From: Chondrocystis sp. NIES-4102
Lineage (GTDB): Bacteria; Cyanobacteriota; Cyanobacteriia; Cyanobacteriales; Xenococcaceae
NCBI GenBank assembly: GCA_002368355.1
Contig: AP018281.1
Span: forward strand, 1 to 64,000
Direction: 5' to 3'
Length of the DNA: 64,000 nucleotides
Shown here piece by piece: positions 9,652 to 17,991 of the stretch (position 1 is the stretch's first letter; the number at the start of each line of letters is the position of its first letter). Below the pieces are notes generated by a model. That model was given only the letters and a program-made list of their open reading frames with translations. It did not search any database and was not told the DNA's origin. A program made the position numbers and the translations under genes.

Positions 9652-10416
9652 ATGAAACAAAAGCTTTTCAATTTACTTATAACAATCCCATTACTAGCAC
9701 TTACTCCACAACTAGTATTAGCTCAAGAATGGTCAGAAATAAAAGAGCGTGGATTAAAAGTTGCGGTTAAAGATAATATACGCCCTTTAGGTTTTACAGA
9801 CAAAGACGGTAATTTAGTGGGGCTAGAAATCGATTTAGCACGTAAACTAGCCGAAGAATTATTAGGAGATGCTCAAGCAGTCAAATTACTTCCTGTAAAC
9901 AATAAAGAAAGATTACAAGTAGTTTTAGATAAACAGGTAGATATGGCGATCGCTGTAGTCGCTGTTACCACTTCTCGCGCCAGAATAGTAGATTTTAGCA
10001 ATTATTACTATTTAGACGGTACAGGGATAGTTACCAACCAGCCAGCAGTTAAAAATATTAACGATTTAACCAATAGTAAAATAGCTGTCTTAAAAAATTC
10101 AGTAACCATCGCCGTAATTAAAAACAAATTACCCCAAGCAACCTTAATTGGTGTAGATTCCTATCAAGCAGCCTTACAACTATTAGAAACCAAACAAGCA
10201 GATGCTTTTGCTAGCGATCGCTCTATACTTACAGGCTGGATACAGGAATACCCCAACTACAAATTATTACCAGAAAGACTATCAGGGGCTGCTTTAGCTA
10301 TTGTTATGCCCAAAGGATTACAATATCAAGAATTACGTTCCAAAGTAAATAAAGCGATCGTTCGATGGCAGAAATCTGGGTGGCTGGAAACAAGAATTAA
10401 GTATTGGGGATTATAA
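9652..10416 (+). CDS. Orphan amino-acid-type periplasmic binding protein (SBP_bac_3)
   Basis: A 254-residue solute-binding protein with a signal peptide (LLITIPLLALTPQLVLA, cleaved before QEW). The family-3 fold shows GLKVAVKDNIRPLGFTDKDG, VGLEIDLARKLAEELLG and the hinge-region stretch MAIAVVAVTTSRARIVDFS. Such proteins bind polar amino acids for ABC import. No permease or ATPase gene is next to it, so it must work with components encoded elsewhere or act as a sensor. A second orphan of the same family lies at 59997-60845. Repeats begin directly after its stop codon. Confidence 0.9.
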   Translation: MKQKLFNLLITIPLLALTPQLVLAQEWSEIKERGLKVAVKDNIRPLGFTDKDGNLVGLEIDLARKLAEELLGDAQAVKLLPVNNKERLQVVLDKQVDMAIAVVAVTTSRARIVDFSNYYYLDGTGIVTNQPAVKNINDLTNSKIAVLKNSVTIAVIKNKLPQATLIGVDSYQAALQLLETKQADAFASDRSILTGWIQEYPNYKLLPERLSGAALAIVMPKGLQYQELRSKVNKAIVRWQKSGWLETRIKYWGL

Positions 10417-10423
10417 TTACATT

Positions 10424-10498
10424 TGGGTAGTAGGTAGTAGGTAGTAGGTAGTGGGGGTTTGGGTAGTAGGAAATAGGTAGTAGGTAGTAGGAAAGGAG
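10424..10498. repeat. GGTAGTA heptamer tandem repeat
   Basis: Two short arrays of a 7-bp GGTAGTA unit, separated by a G-rich interruption, follow the binding-protein gene. They resemble the short tandemly repeated repetitive (STRR) heptamers described in cyanobacteria. Confidence 0.75.
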
Positions 10499-10545
10499 TA
10501 ATCCCACAAGGGGACAATGAGAGTAATCCCACAAGGGGACAATGA
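10496..10545. repeat. Two perfect tandem copies of a 25-bp repeat
   Basis: The unit starts GAGTAATCCCACAAGGGG and ends ACAATGA. Copies are 10496-10520 and 10521-10545, followed by GAGTAACGAG. A third copy with the same flank lies at 59857-59881. Confidence 0.9.
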
Positions 10546-10645
10546 GAGTAACGAGTCTGGTAGTAGGAGTAGTAGTTAAAACTAAAAGCGTATTGCTAAA
10601 AGCGTATTGCTAGTCCGTGATAGATAAAATAATTATCAACTAGTA

Positions 10646-11056
10646 TTATTTGTTATTTTCCAACCAAGCAAGTATCATCGCTGGTAAATCAATTCTTTTC
10701 CTCACTTGAGGATTAATACAAACATGACGGGTTTGAGCGTGGGCAACAAGTTGATTTAAATTATTAAGATTATAAATTTTATAGGCGATCGCAAACTCAC
10801 TTTGACTAATCAAATTAGCTACCAGGGTTATTTGTATTTGATCATTACAAAATAGAGGCAAGAAAAAATCAATTTCTGCATGGGTAACTGGTAAAGCAAT
10901 TTCTCCTGCTTGCAATATCTCTTGTAAACTAATATCTGCTTGAGCTAAAGACTCCTCATAAGCTTCGTGACAGATGTTAATTAATTGGGCAAAATAAACA
11001 ACTCCAGCAGCATCAGTATCACCTAAATAAATCCTGCGAGTATGATTAAAAATCAT
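10646..11056 (-). CDS. 1,4-dihydroxy-2-naphthoyl-CoA hydrolase-like hot-dog thioesterase
   Basis: A 136-residue hot-dog thioesterase. The motif YLGDTDAAGVVYFAQLINICHEAYE is the 4-hydroxybenzoyl-CoA-thioesterase signature with its catalytic Asp in GDTDAAG. Proteins of this type and length in cyanobacteria (Slr0204 group) hydrolyse DHNA-CoA in phylloquinone synthesis. The window also encodes MenE (61708-63117), an earlier step of that pathway, though not adjacent. A general acyl-CoA thioesterase role cannot be excluded. The gene is divergent from the guanidine operon, and the spacer between them holds that operon's promoter. Confidence 0.85.
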   Translation of the reverse strand: MIFNHTRRIYLGDTDAAGVVYFAQLINICHEAYEESLAQADISLQEILQAGEIALPVTHAEIDFFLPLFCNDQIQITLVANLISQSEFAIAYKIYNLNNLNQLVAHAQTRHVCINPQVRKRIDLPAMILAWLENNK

Positions 11057-11150
11057 TTCCCAAATAAACTTAAATAAATTGTTATTGTAGTAATGCTGAA
11101 CAAAAAATTGCCAATTATTTTATAAAAATATTTTAAATTATTTTCATTTT

Positions 11151-11192
11151 GTACAATTTATTACTTTTTATAATTTTAAACTTTGCTACATT
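11151..11192 (+). promoter_or_regulatory. Canonical NtcA-activated promoter of the guanidine operon
   Basis: GTA at 11151-11153, eight bases, TAC at 11162-11164, 22 bases, then TACATT at 11187-11192. This fits exactly the class II NtcA promoter pattern GTA-N8-TAC-N22-24-TAN3T known from cyanobacterial nitrogen genes. Transcription should begin shortly after, upstream of the riboswitch. NtcA control is inferred from this match alone. Confidence 0.72.
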
Positions 11193-11235
11193 TAGAGCCA
11201 TAAAATATATTAAGATAATTCAAATTATGAACTGC

Positions 11236-11335
11236 TTCTAGGGTTCCGATTTAACTAGCGTTTTAAATGCCTGGTCCAAGAGAAGCAAGCCAATAGTTAT
11301 TATTGGCTACACGGCGGGATAAAAGCCCGGGAGAT
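11236..11335 (+). ncRNA. Guanidine-I riboswitch (ykkC RNA)
   Basis: The conserved blocks of the ykkC/guanidine-I aptamer appear in order: TTCTAGGGTTCCG, CTGGTCCAAGAGAAGC, a variable hairpin (CCAATAGTTATTATTGG), and ACGGCGGGATAAAAGCCCGG with GAGA after it. The class binds guanidinium and switches on detoxification or degradation genes. It lies between the NtcA promoter and gdmH, as expected for an ON switch of guanidine degradation. Confidence 0.95.
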
Positions 11336-11385
11336 ATTAGTGATCTACACAACATAGGTCATCAAGTCTCCTGGGTTTTGTTTTT
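11326..11385 (+). terminator. Riboswitch expression-platform terminator
   Basis: CCCGGGAGA (11326-11334) pairs with TCTCCTGGG (11367-11375, one G.T pair) and is followed by TTTTGTTTTT. The 5' arm overlaps the last conserved block of the aptamer, so guanidine binding should sequester it and allow read-through into gdmH. Confidence 0.88.
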
Positions 11386-11424
11386 ATTAGTCCAAATACA
11401 AATAATGGGAATAATCTTAAAATC

Positions 11425-12606
11425 ATGAGTGAACAACCATCATTCCAGCCCTCAGATAACAATCAATCAGAAGCCAAACAAGCCTTAGAAAAAGAATTAA
11501 AATTACCTTTAACTGGGTGGCAACAAGAAGTTGATCGAGGATTAGAATTAGGTTTAGAAGCAGCCCCAAGTATTCGCGATCGCAGTATCCCTACCTTTTC
11601 TCGTGGAGAATTACCTCACTATGCAGGTATTAATACCTTTCTCAAAGCTCCTTATTTAGAAGATGTCCGTAAAGTCGGAGAATATGACATCGCTATTATG
11701 GGAGTACCTCATGATTCTGGTACAACCTATCGTCCTGGCACACGTTTTGGCCCCCAAGGCATTCGGCGTATTTCAGCTTTATATACCCCCTATAACTTTG
11801 AATTAGGAGTTGATTTACGTGAACAAATTACCCTCTGTGATGTTGGCGATGTGTTCACCATTCCAGCTAATAATGAGAAATCTTTTGATCAAATTTCCAA
11901 AGGAGTTGCACACGTTTTTAGCTCTGGAGCATTTCCAATCATTTTGGGTGGTGATCATTCAATTGGCTTCCCCACGGTTAGAGGCGTTTGTCGCCATTTA
12001 GGAGATAAAAAAGTTGGTATTATTCACTTTGATCGCCATGTGGATACTCAAGAAACCGATTTAGACGAAAGAATGCACACTTGTCCTTGGTTTCACGCTA
12101 CTAATATAGCTAATGCCCCTGCTAAAAATCTAGTCCAGTTAGGTATTGGCGGTTGGCAAGTACCACGTGAGGGGGTTAAAGTCTGTCGCGAAAGAGCTAC
12201 AAATATTCTTACCGTTACAGATATTACCGACATGGGGTTGGATGCAGCAGCAGATTTCGCCATAGAAAAAGCTACAGATGGTACTGATTGTGTCTATATC
12301 AGTTTTGATATTGATTGCATAGATGCAGGATTTGTACCTGGTACAGGTTGGCCCGAACCTGGTGGTTTATTGCCCCGCGAAGCACTCTATCTACTCAAAA
12401 AAATTGTGCAAAATGCCCCCATTTGCGGATTAGAAATAGTGGAAGTATCCCCCCCGTACGATGTCAGTGATATGACCTCCCTAATGGCAACTAGGGTTAT
12501 CTGTGATACAATGGCGCATTTAGTAGTTTCAGGACAATTACCCAGAAAAGAGAAACCTGCATATATTCATAGTGAAGCTCAAGTGGTAGATGAACCTTGG
12601 CAGTAA
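11425..12606 (+). CDS. gdmH: Nickel-dependent guanidine hydrolase (ureohydrolase family)
   Basis: A 393-residue cytosolic enzyme, probably hydrolysing guanidine to urea and ammonia. The ureohydrolase fold gives the binuclear-metal ligands His178 (GGDHS), Asp203, His205 and Asp207 (FDRHVDTQ), and Asp295 and Asp297 (SFDIDCIDAGF). HFDRHVDTQ and DIDCIDAGFVPGTGWPEPGG differ from ordinary agmatinase motifs (FDAHxD, DxDxxDPxxAPG) and match the Sll1077 type shown to be a Ni-dependent guanidine hydrolase. Automatic tools often call this agmatinase. An N-terminal extension of about 80 residues precedes the core, as in that group. The guanidine riboswitch upstream and nickel chaperones downstream support the assignment. 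Confidence 0.93.
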   Translation: MSEQPSFQPSDNNQSEAKQALEKELKLPLTGWQQEVDRGLELGLEAAPSIRDRSIPTFSRGELPHYAGINTFLKAPYLEDVRKVGEYDIAIMGVPHDSGTTYRPGTRFGPQGIRRISALYTPYNFELGVDLREQITLCDVGDVFTIPANNEKSFDQISKGVAHVFSSGAFPIILGGDHSIGFPTVRGVCRHLGDKKVGIIHFDRHVDTQETDLDERMHTCPWFHATNIANAPAKNLVQLGIGGWQVPREGVKVCRERATNILTVTDITDMGLDAAADFAIEKATDGTDCVYISFDIDCIDAGFVPGTGWPEPGGLLPREALYLLKKIVQNAPICGLEIVEVSPPYDVSDMTSLMATRVICDTMAHLVVSGQLPRKEKPAYIHSEAQVVDEPWQ

Positions 12607-12631
12607 GTAACAGATAACTGATAACTAAAAT

Positions 12632-12988
12632 ATGCACGAAACCGATATGACCAAAGCTTTAATTCTAACTGTTAAAGATTGGTACGACTCACAATTAGAA
12701 AAGCCCAAAATTGAGAAAATTCATTTGCTAGTCGGGGAATTTACGTGTGTAGAACCTGTTAGCTTGAAATTTGCCTTTGAAGCTCAAGCTAGCAATACTT
12801 TTCTTGAAAATGTGGAATTAGTAATTAAGGAAAAGCCATTAATTGCTTTTTGTCATCATTGTCAAAGGGAATATCGACCAGAAATAGGCATTCAATATGC
12901 TTGTCCTGATTGTAATTGCCCAATGGAAGATATTCGATCAGGTAGGGAATTAAAAATTGAACGCTTGGAATATTCATCTAACTATTAA
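12632..12988 (+). CDS. hypA: Nickel metallochaperone HypA (guanidine-operon copy)
   Basis: A 118-residue nickel-delivery protein. It begins MHETD, where His2 and Glu3 are the Ni-binding residues of the family, and has a zinc-finger with two CxxC pairs (CHHC and CPDC, about residues 74-94). HypA usually matures NiFe hydrogenase with HypB. Here it lies 25 bp after gdmH and 8 bp before hypB with no hydrogenase gene nearby, so it most likely loads nickel into the guanidine hydrolase, as proposed for the equivalent Synechocystis genes. Confidence 0.95.
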   Translation: MHETDMTKALILTVKDWYDSQLEKPKIEKIHLLVGEFTCVEPVSLKFAFEAQASNTFLENVELVIKEKPLIAFCHHCQREYRPEIGIQYACPDCNCPMEDIRSGRELKIERLEYSSNY

Positions 12989-12996
12989 CTAAAATT

Positions 12997-13665
12997 ATGC
13001 ACCAAACTTTCGACGCAGCATTAGAAATTAACCTACTTCATGTTAATCAAGATGGTGCTAACCATAATCGTCAACACTTCGATAATTGGGGTATTACTTG
13101 TCTCAACATTATGAGTAGCCCTGGTGCTGGAAAAACCGTTTTACTCGAAAAGACCCTGGCTGCTTTACAGGATAAGCTACAAATTGCGGTCATTGAAGGA
13201 GATATGACGACAGAACTAGATGCCGATCGCCTGCGTCAATATAATGTGCCAGTGATTGCAATTAATACTGGACGTTCCTGTCATTTGGATTCCAAAATGG
13301 TAGCAGGAGGAATTCATATTTTAGAACAGCAATATAATCCTCAAAATATTGATTTAGTTTTGGTGGAAAATGTCGGAAATTTAGTATGTCCTGCCGAATT
13401 TGAAGTAGGAGAACATGGTAAAGTTGCTCTATTAAGTGTTACCGAAGGTGAAGATAAACCCTTAAAGTATCCAGTCATGTTTCGCGAAGCTAATTGTTTA
13501 TTAATCACAAAAATTGACCTTGCGCCTCATTTAGATATTGACATAGATCGTCTAATTGACAATGTACGTCAAATTAATCCCAAGGTCACAATCATTTCTT
13601 TATCTGCTAAAACAGGAGAAGGTTTAGAGCAATGGCTCAATTGGATAGAGAAACAAATTAAGTAA
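12997..13665 (+). CDS. hypB: Nickel-insertion GTPase HypB (guanidine-operon copy)
   Basis: A 222-residue GTPase that drives nickel transfer. The P-loop is [14 protein letters not shown] (about residue 41). [13 protein letters not shown], the inter-motif [13 protein letters not shown] with metal-binding Cys and His, and [13 protein letters not shown] (NKxD-like) follow in order. It lacks the His-rich stretch and the CxxCGC N-terminal nickel site of some HypB proteins, so it depends on HypA for nickel supply. It is in the gdmH-hypA-hypB transcript and precedes an ABC importer by 28 bp. Confidence 0.95.
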   Translation: MHQTFDAALEINLLHVNQDGANHNRQHFDNWGITCLNIMSSPGAGKTVLLEKTLAALQDKLQIAVIEGDMTTELDADRLRQYNVPVIAINTGRSCHLDSKMVAGGIHILEQQYNPQNIDLVLVENVGNLVCPAEFEVGEHGKVALLSVTEGEDKPLKYPVMFREANCLLITKIDLAPHLDIDIDRLIDNVRQINPKVTIISLSAKTGEGLEQWLNWIEKQIK

Positions 13666-13693
13666 TTAAACTTATCAAAGGAAAATTCAGTTC

Positions 13694-14737
13694 ATGCAGC
13701 TAATCAAATCTTGCCGTTCTTATATTACATTATTCGCTGTCACTCTACTTTTAGTAGTTAGTTGTTCTAACCCTGCGACTAAAATTCCCACCGACACCGC
13801 AACTCCTCCCGTGGCAGCTAATGCAGTACGCTTGGGGTACAGTGCTTGGCCAGGTTGGTTTCCTTGGAAAGTTGCCGAACAACAACAAATATTTGCACAG
13901 AATAATGTTCCTGTAGAACTTACTTGGTTTGATGGTTATCTCGAATCTATTAGCGCACTAACCGCACAACAAATTGATGGTAATGGTCAAACCTTGGGAG
14001 ATACGGTAAGTTCAGTATCAGGTGGTGCTGATCAGGTAATTGTTTTAGTAAATGATAATTCCACAGGCAATGACAAGATAATTGTTGCCCCCGAAATTAA
14101 CACCATTGCCGATCTCAAAGGTAAGAAAGTAGCAGTAGAAGAAGGAACTGTTGATCATTTCCTATTGCTTCAAGGATTAAAGAGAGCAGGATTATCTGGA
14201 GAAGACATTGAATTGATACCTCTAGAAACAGGTAAAGCAGCCTCCGCTTTTGTTGCAGGACAAGTAGATGCCGTAGCGGTATTTGCCCCCTATACCACTC
14301 AAGCATTCAAACGTCCACAAAGCAAAGAACTATTTAGTTCTAAAGATTTCCCAGGGTCAATTTCCGATCATTTAGTCTTTACTCGTAGTTTTATCGATGA
14401 AAACCCCCAACAAGTACAGGCGATCGTAGATTCGTGGTTTACGACCCTGGAATATATTGAAAATAATCCCGATCAAGCCTATCAAATCATGGCACAAAGG
14501 GCAGGGGTGAGTGTAGAAGAATATCAATCCTATGCTGAAGGGACTAAGATCTTTACCTTAGATGAAAACCTCAAGGCTTTTGAGCCTGGCAATGATCTAA
14601 ATTCTTTATCATTTGCTGCCAAGAAAATGGCGGAATTTCTCGTGGAGGTAGGCTTTACTCCATCCCTACCAGATACCAGCCAACTTTTTGACCCTCGCTT
14701 TGTTCAAGCCTACGCTGCTAAACATCAAAACTCCTAA
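13694..14737 (+). CDS. Lipoprotein substrate-binding protein of the guanidine-locus ABC importer
   Basis: A 347-residue NMT1/SsuA/TauA-type binding protein. It has a lipoprotein signal with lipobox VVSC (lipidated Cys24), then a Pro/Thr-rich linker. The core shows VRLGYSAWPGWFPWKVAEQQ, NGQTLGDTVSSVSGGADQ and DLKGKKVAVEEGTVDHFLLLQGL. Family members bind taurine, nitrate or thiamine-precursor-like ligands. In this operon, behind a guanidine riboswitch, the ligand is most likely guanidine or a related cation; the corresponding Synechocystis transporter has been reported to import guanidine. It is followed by the permease gene after 4 bp. Confidence 0.88.
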   Translation: MQLIKSCRSYITLFAVTLLLVVSCSNPATKIPTDTATPPVAANAVRLGYSAWPGWFPWKVAEQQQIFAQNNVPVELTWFDGYLESISALTAQQIDGNGQTLGDTVSSVSGGADQVIVLVNDNSTGNDKIIVAPEINTIADLKGKKVAVEEGTVDHFLLLQGLKRAGLSGEDIELIPLETGKAASAFVAGQVDAVAVFAPYTTQAFKRPQSKELFSSKDFPGSISDHLVFTRSFIDENPQQVQAIVDSWFTTLEYIENNPDQAYQIMAQRAGVSVEEYQSYAEGTKIFTLDENLKAFEPGNDLNSLSFAAKKMAEFLVEVGFTPSLPDTSQLFDPRFVQAYAAKHQNS

Positions 14738-14741
14738 AATT

Positions 14742-15593
14742 ATGAATCATCAAAATGGACATAGATCAAGTAGCTCCCTAAATAAATCTAAAACCCTTCG
14801 TCCTACAGTTTTTTGGCGGTTAGCAGAAGATATTCCCCAACCCCTTAGTACCTCTTTAATAATTACTTCCATCGCCTTACCCCTAATTTTATGGTGGATG
14901 GTTACAACCTTGAGTAATATTGACCCCAAATTTTTGCCCTCTCCAGCTAATGTTTGGTCAGCCTTTATTCGCTTATGGTCTAGTGGTGAACTGATTCAAG
15001 ATACTGTTGCCAGTTTATGGCGAGTGGGTATAGGGTTTGGTTTAGCATTATTACTTGCTATTCCTGTGGGCATTTTAATGGGTGCTTTTGCTAGTATTCG
15101 TGCTTTAGTTGAACCTTTATTCGGTTTGATACGCTATATGCCCGCCCCTGCTTTTATTCCCCTATTAATTTTATATTTGGGCATTGGTGAAGAAGCAAAA
15201 ATTGCTTTAATTTTTATCGGTGTTTTCTTCTTTATTTCTCTAATGGTGATGGATACGGTAAAGTTTGTCCCTAAAGATTTAATTGAAGCAACTTATATTT
15301 TAGGTGGTAACCGTTTGGCAGTTTTGAAAAGAGTAATTCTACCCTATGTTTTGCCAGGAATTATTGACGCTTGCAGAATTAATTTAGCTGCTGCTTGGCA
15401 ATTAGTTATTGTCTCAGAATTGATTGCTGCTAATGAAGGTTTAGGTCGTCGGATTAGTGTGGCGGGTAGATTTCTCAAAACTGATGAAATTTTTGTGGGT
15501 TTAATTGTGATCGGGATCATTGGACTAATTTTTGATTTAGTTTTTCAATATCTTTTAAGAGTTACTTGTAAATGGTCAAGTCTCAAGGGTTAA
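14742..15593 (+). CDS. ABC importer permease (guanidine locus)
   Basis: A 283-residue inner-membrane permease of the nitrate/sulfonate/taurine class. It has about six hydrophobic segments and the EAA loop (IEATYILGGNRLAVLKRVILPYVLPGI) that docks the ATPase. I chose the ATG at 14742, four bases after the binding-protein stop, rather than an upstream TTG overlapping that gene. It partners the preceding binding protein and the following ATPase. Confidence 0.92.
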   Translation: MNHQNGHRSSSSLNKSKTLRPTVFWRLAEDIPQPLSTSLIITSIALPLILWWMVTTLSNIDPKFLPSPANVWSAFIRLWSSGELIQDTVASLWRVGIGFGLALLLAIPVGILMGAFASIRALVEPLFGLIRYMPAPAFIPLLILYLGIGEEAKIALIFIGVFFFISLMVMDTVKFVPKDLIEATYILGGNRLAVLKRVILPYVLPGIIDACRINLAAAWQLVIVSELIAANEGLGRRISVAGRFLKTDEIFVGLIVIGIIGLIFDLVFQYLLRVTCKWSSLKG

Positions 15594-15716
15594 ATCAATT
15601 AAAATTACCCTACTTTATGAAAAATTTGTGTTGCATATTACACTTAATTGACAAAAAAAATGATAAATTTCAACCATATATTTATATGATTAAATTAAAG
15701 TCAGTTAAGTTTTACT

Positions 15717-16493
15717 ATGTTTTTACAAATAGATCACCTTCATAAGCATTTTGCAACTAAAAATGGCAATTTAATTGTCCTTAAAGAAATAAATATGGCG
15801 ATCGCCAAAGGAGAATTTATCTGTACAGTGGGTGCATCAGGTTCGGGAAAATCTACTCTTCTGCGTCAAATTGCAGGACTAGATACCCCAACCAGTGGGC
15901 ATGTGAGAATCAATAATCAACCGATAAAAGGCCCAGGTCCAGACCGTGGTATGGTTTTTCAACAATACACACTTTATCCTTGGATGAATGTGCAGGAAAA
16001 TACAGAATTTGGTTTGAAACTTCAAGGTATACCTGCAAAACAAAGAAAAGAACAGGCAAGTTATTACTTAAACGTCGTTGGCTTAAGTCAATTTGCACGC
16101 TTATTACCACAGGAATTATCTGGTGGGATGAAACAAAGGGTAGCGATCGCTCGTGCTTTAGCTTCAGAACCACAAATCCTCTTGATGGATGAACCTTTTG
16201 GGGCTTTGGATCTGCATACAAGGGAGTCTATGCACGAATTTATTCTCGATCTTTGGCAGCGTACAGGTATTACTGTATTTATGATTACTCACGATGTGGA
16301 AGAAGCGGTTTTTCTCTCCAATCGAATTTACGCTTTAGGTTCACGTCCTGGTACTGTTCGCAAAGAGATTACTATTCAATTGCCAGAACGCACTCAAACA
16401 ATTAAACGTCATTCTATATTTCACGATTATCGAGATGAATTGATGGCTTTAATGCGTCAGCACGGAAAAGAGGCACTTGCAGCAATAGCTTAA
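15717..16493 (+). CDS. ABC importer ATPase (guanidine locus)
   Basis: A 258-residue ATPase of the nitrate/taurine (NrtD/TauB) class. Walker A GASGSGKS (about residue 40), Q-loop QQYTLYPWM, signature LSGGMKQRVAIARA, Walker B ILLMDEPFG and the H-loop THDVEEA are all intact. It energises uptake with the two preceding genes. A 123-bp AT-rich spacer separates it from the permease gene and contains a TTGACA that could be an internal promoter, though no good -10 follows. It is the last gene of the guanidine locus. Confidence 0.93.
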   Translation: MFLQIDHLHKHFATKNGNLIVLKEINMAIAKGEFICTVGASGSGKSTLLRQIAGLDTPTSGHVRINNQPIKGPGPDRGMVFQQYTLYPWMNVQENTEFGLKLQGIPAKQRKEQASYYLNVVGLSQFARLLPQELSGGMKQRVAIARALASEPQILLMDEPFGALDLHTRESMHEFILDLWQRTGITVFMITHDVEEAVFLSNRIYALGSRPGTVRKEITIQLPERTQTIKRHSIFHDYRDELMALMRQHGKEALAAIA

Positions 16494-16793
16494 TATAATT
16501 ACTCAATCATACACCTTTAGTAATAGTGCATTATCTCAAAGAAAACTTCTAAATAATAAAATTCAATAATCAATCTATTTAAATATTCAATTTAGCTACA
16601 AACCTTTAATTTATCGGTTTTCTAGTTCAAAATATTAACGCCAAATTATCCACTTTAAGCTAAATTCTTTTCTAATTGTCATTGATTATCTGTGCATCTT
16701 TAATTTAGGAAAAACCTCCGCATAGAGACTCAGATTGTCATGGGAGTTAAAATATTGCAAGATATTGGTGAGTATTTTTTTGAAGTAGGGAAA

Positions 16794-17933
16794 ATGAGAA
16801 TAAATAACGAAAAATACCTGAATTTGTGCTTAAAATCGCCTTTGACAACCAAACATTGGCTATTTTCTGCACTAATTTGGGTTTTAATGCTTTTACCTGC
16901 CCAGGCATTGGAGTTAAGGGTAGCAATTCAAAAAAACGTTTCTACTATTAAAGTGGGTAGTTCCACCACCGCTATAGTTAAAGATGGTACAGGTAAGCAA
17001 ATTGGTAAGCTTAGTTCCATGTCTTCCCTAGCAGCGCAACCAGAAGGTACTGGGGTGAGTATTAATGACCGTGTACAAGCGGGAGAAATAATCATTGAAC
17101 CTGAAAAAAATGGCTATGTTTGGATAGGCGATCGCTGGTATCGTGGTAGAACTCATTTAATTCGTCAGGGTGATGGTTTGACTGCCATTAACTATGTAGA
17201 TTTAGAACAATATCTTTATAGTGTTGTCGGTGCAGAAGCGGTTTCTAGTTGGCCCATCGAAGCCTTAAAAGCTCAAGCCGTAGCAGCACGATCCTATGCT
17301 TTATACAAACGTAATACTGAAGCTAATAGTATTTATGATGTAGATACAACCGTAGGAACGCAGGTATATAAAGGCTTAGATACGGAATATACTACCACCC
17401 ATGCTGCAGTTAATGGAACTTTAGGTCAGATCATGACTTATAACAATAAAGTTATTTTAGCTGCTTTTCATTCTTCCTCTGGTGGACACACTGAAAATGT
17501 TGAGGATATCTGGACTTCCCCTCTACCTTATCTAAGAGCGGTAGTAGATTACGATCAAAAATCTCCTGTATTTCAATGGGAGAAAATATTTCCTGTTAGT
17601 CAAATTCAAGATTTAGTAGCAGGAGTAGGCACAATTAAAGGGTTGCAGCCAGCAGAAATGACTCCTTATGGGCGAGTAATTACTATGAAAATTACAGGCG
17701 ATCGCGGTACAGCTATGGTTAGTGGGCAAGATTTACGCAAAGCGTTGGATCTTCGTAGTACTTTGTTTCGGATCTCTACAGATGGTAATAATTTACAAGT
17801 TGAAGGGCGAGGTTTTGGTCATGGGTTGGGTTTGAGTCAATGGGGTGCTTATTATTTAGCCAAGCAAGGAGTTAATTATCATCAAATTCTCGCTCATTAT
17901 TATCAAAACGCTCATTTAACCAGGTTGAAATAA
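16794..17933 (+). CDS. SpoIID/LytB-domain cell-wall protein
   Basis: A 379-residue exported protein with an N-terminal signal or anchor (HWLFSALIWVLMLLPAQALE). The SpoIID domain (about 130-370) shows YLYSVVGAEAVSSWPIEALKAQAVAARSYALYKR and GRGFGHGLGLSQWGA. SpoIID is a lytic transglycosylase on stripped glycan, and LytB homologues enhance amidases. Cyanobacterial members are little studied, so peptidoglycan remodelling is inferred. I chose the ATG at 16794, preceded by a purine-rich stretch, over an ATG 54 bp earlier without a ribosome-binding site. Confidence 0.88.
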   Translation: MRINNEKYLNLCLKSPLTTKHWLFSALIWVLMLLPAQALELRVAIQKNVSTIKVGSSTTAIVKDGTGKQIGKLSSMSSLAAQPEGTGVSINDRVQAGEIIIEPEKNGYVWIGDRWYRGRTHLIRQGDGLTAINYVDLEQYLYSVVGAEAVSSWPIEALKAQAVAARSYALYKRNTEANSIYDVDTTVGTQVYKGLDTEYTTTHAAVNGTLGQIMTYNNKVILAAFHSSSGGHTENVEDIWTSPLPYLRAVVDYDQKSPVFQWEKIFPVSQIQDLVAGVGTIKGLQPAEMTPYGRVITMKITGDRGTAMVSGQDLRKALDLRSTLFRISTDGNNLQVEGRGFGHGLGLSQWGAYYLAKQGVNYHQILAHYYQNAHLTRLK

Positions 17934-17991
17934 GACGATCTCACAGCCTGAAGGGAATTTTCTGTATTAATTTGTCTAATATTTATTTACT

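Noticed and set aside
11425-12606. Agmatinase as product of this gene
   Set aside because: The family fold fits, but the metal-site motifs, riboswitch and nickel chaperones indicate guanidine hydrolase.
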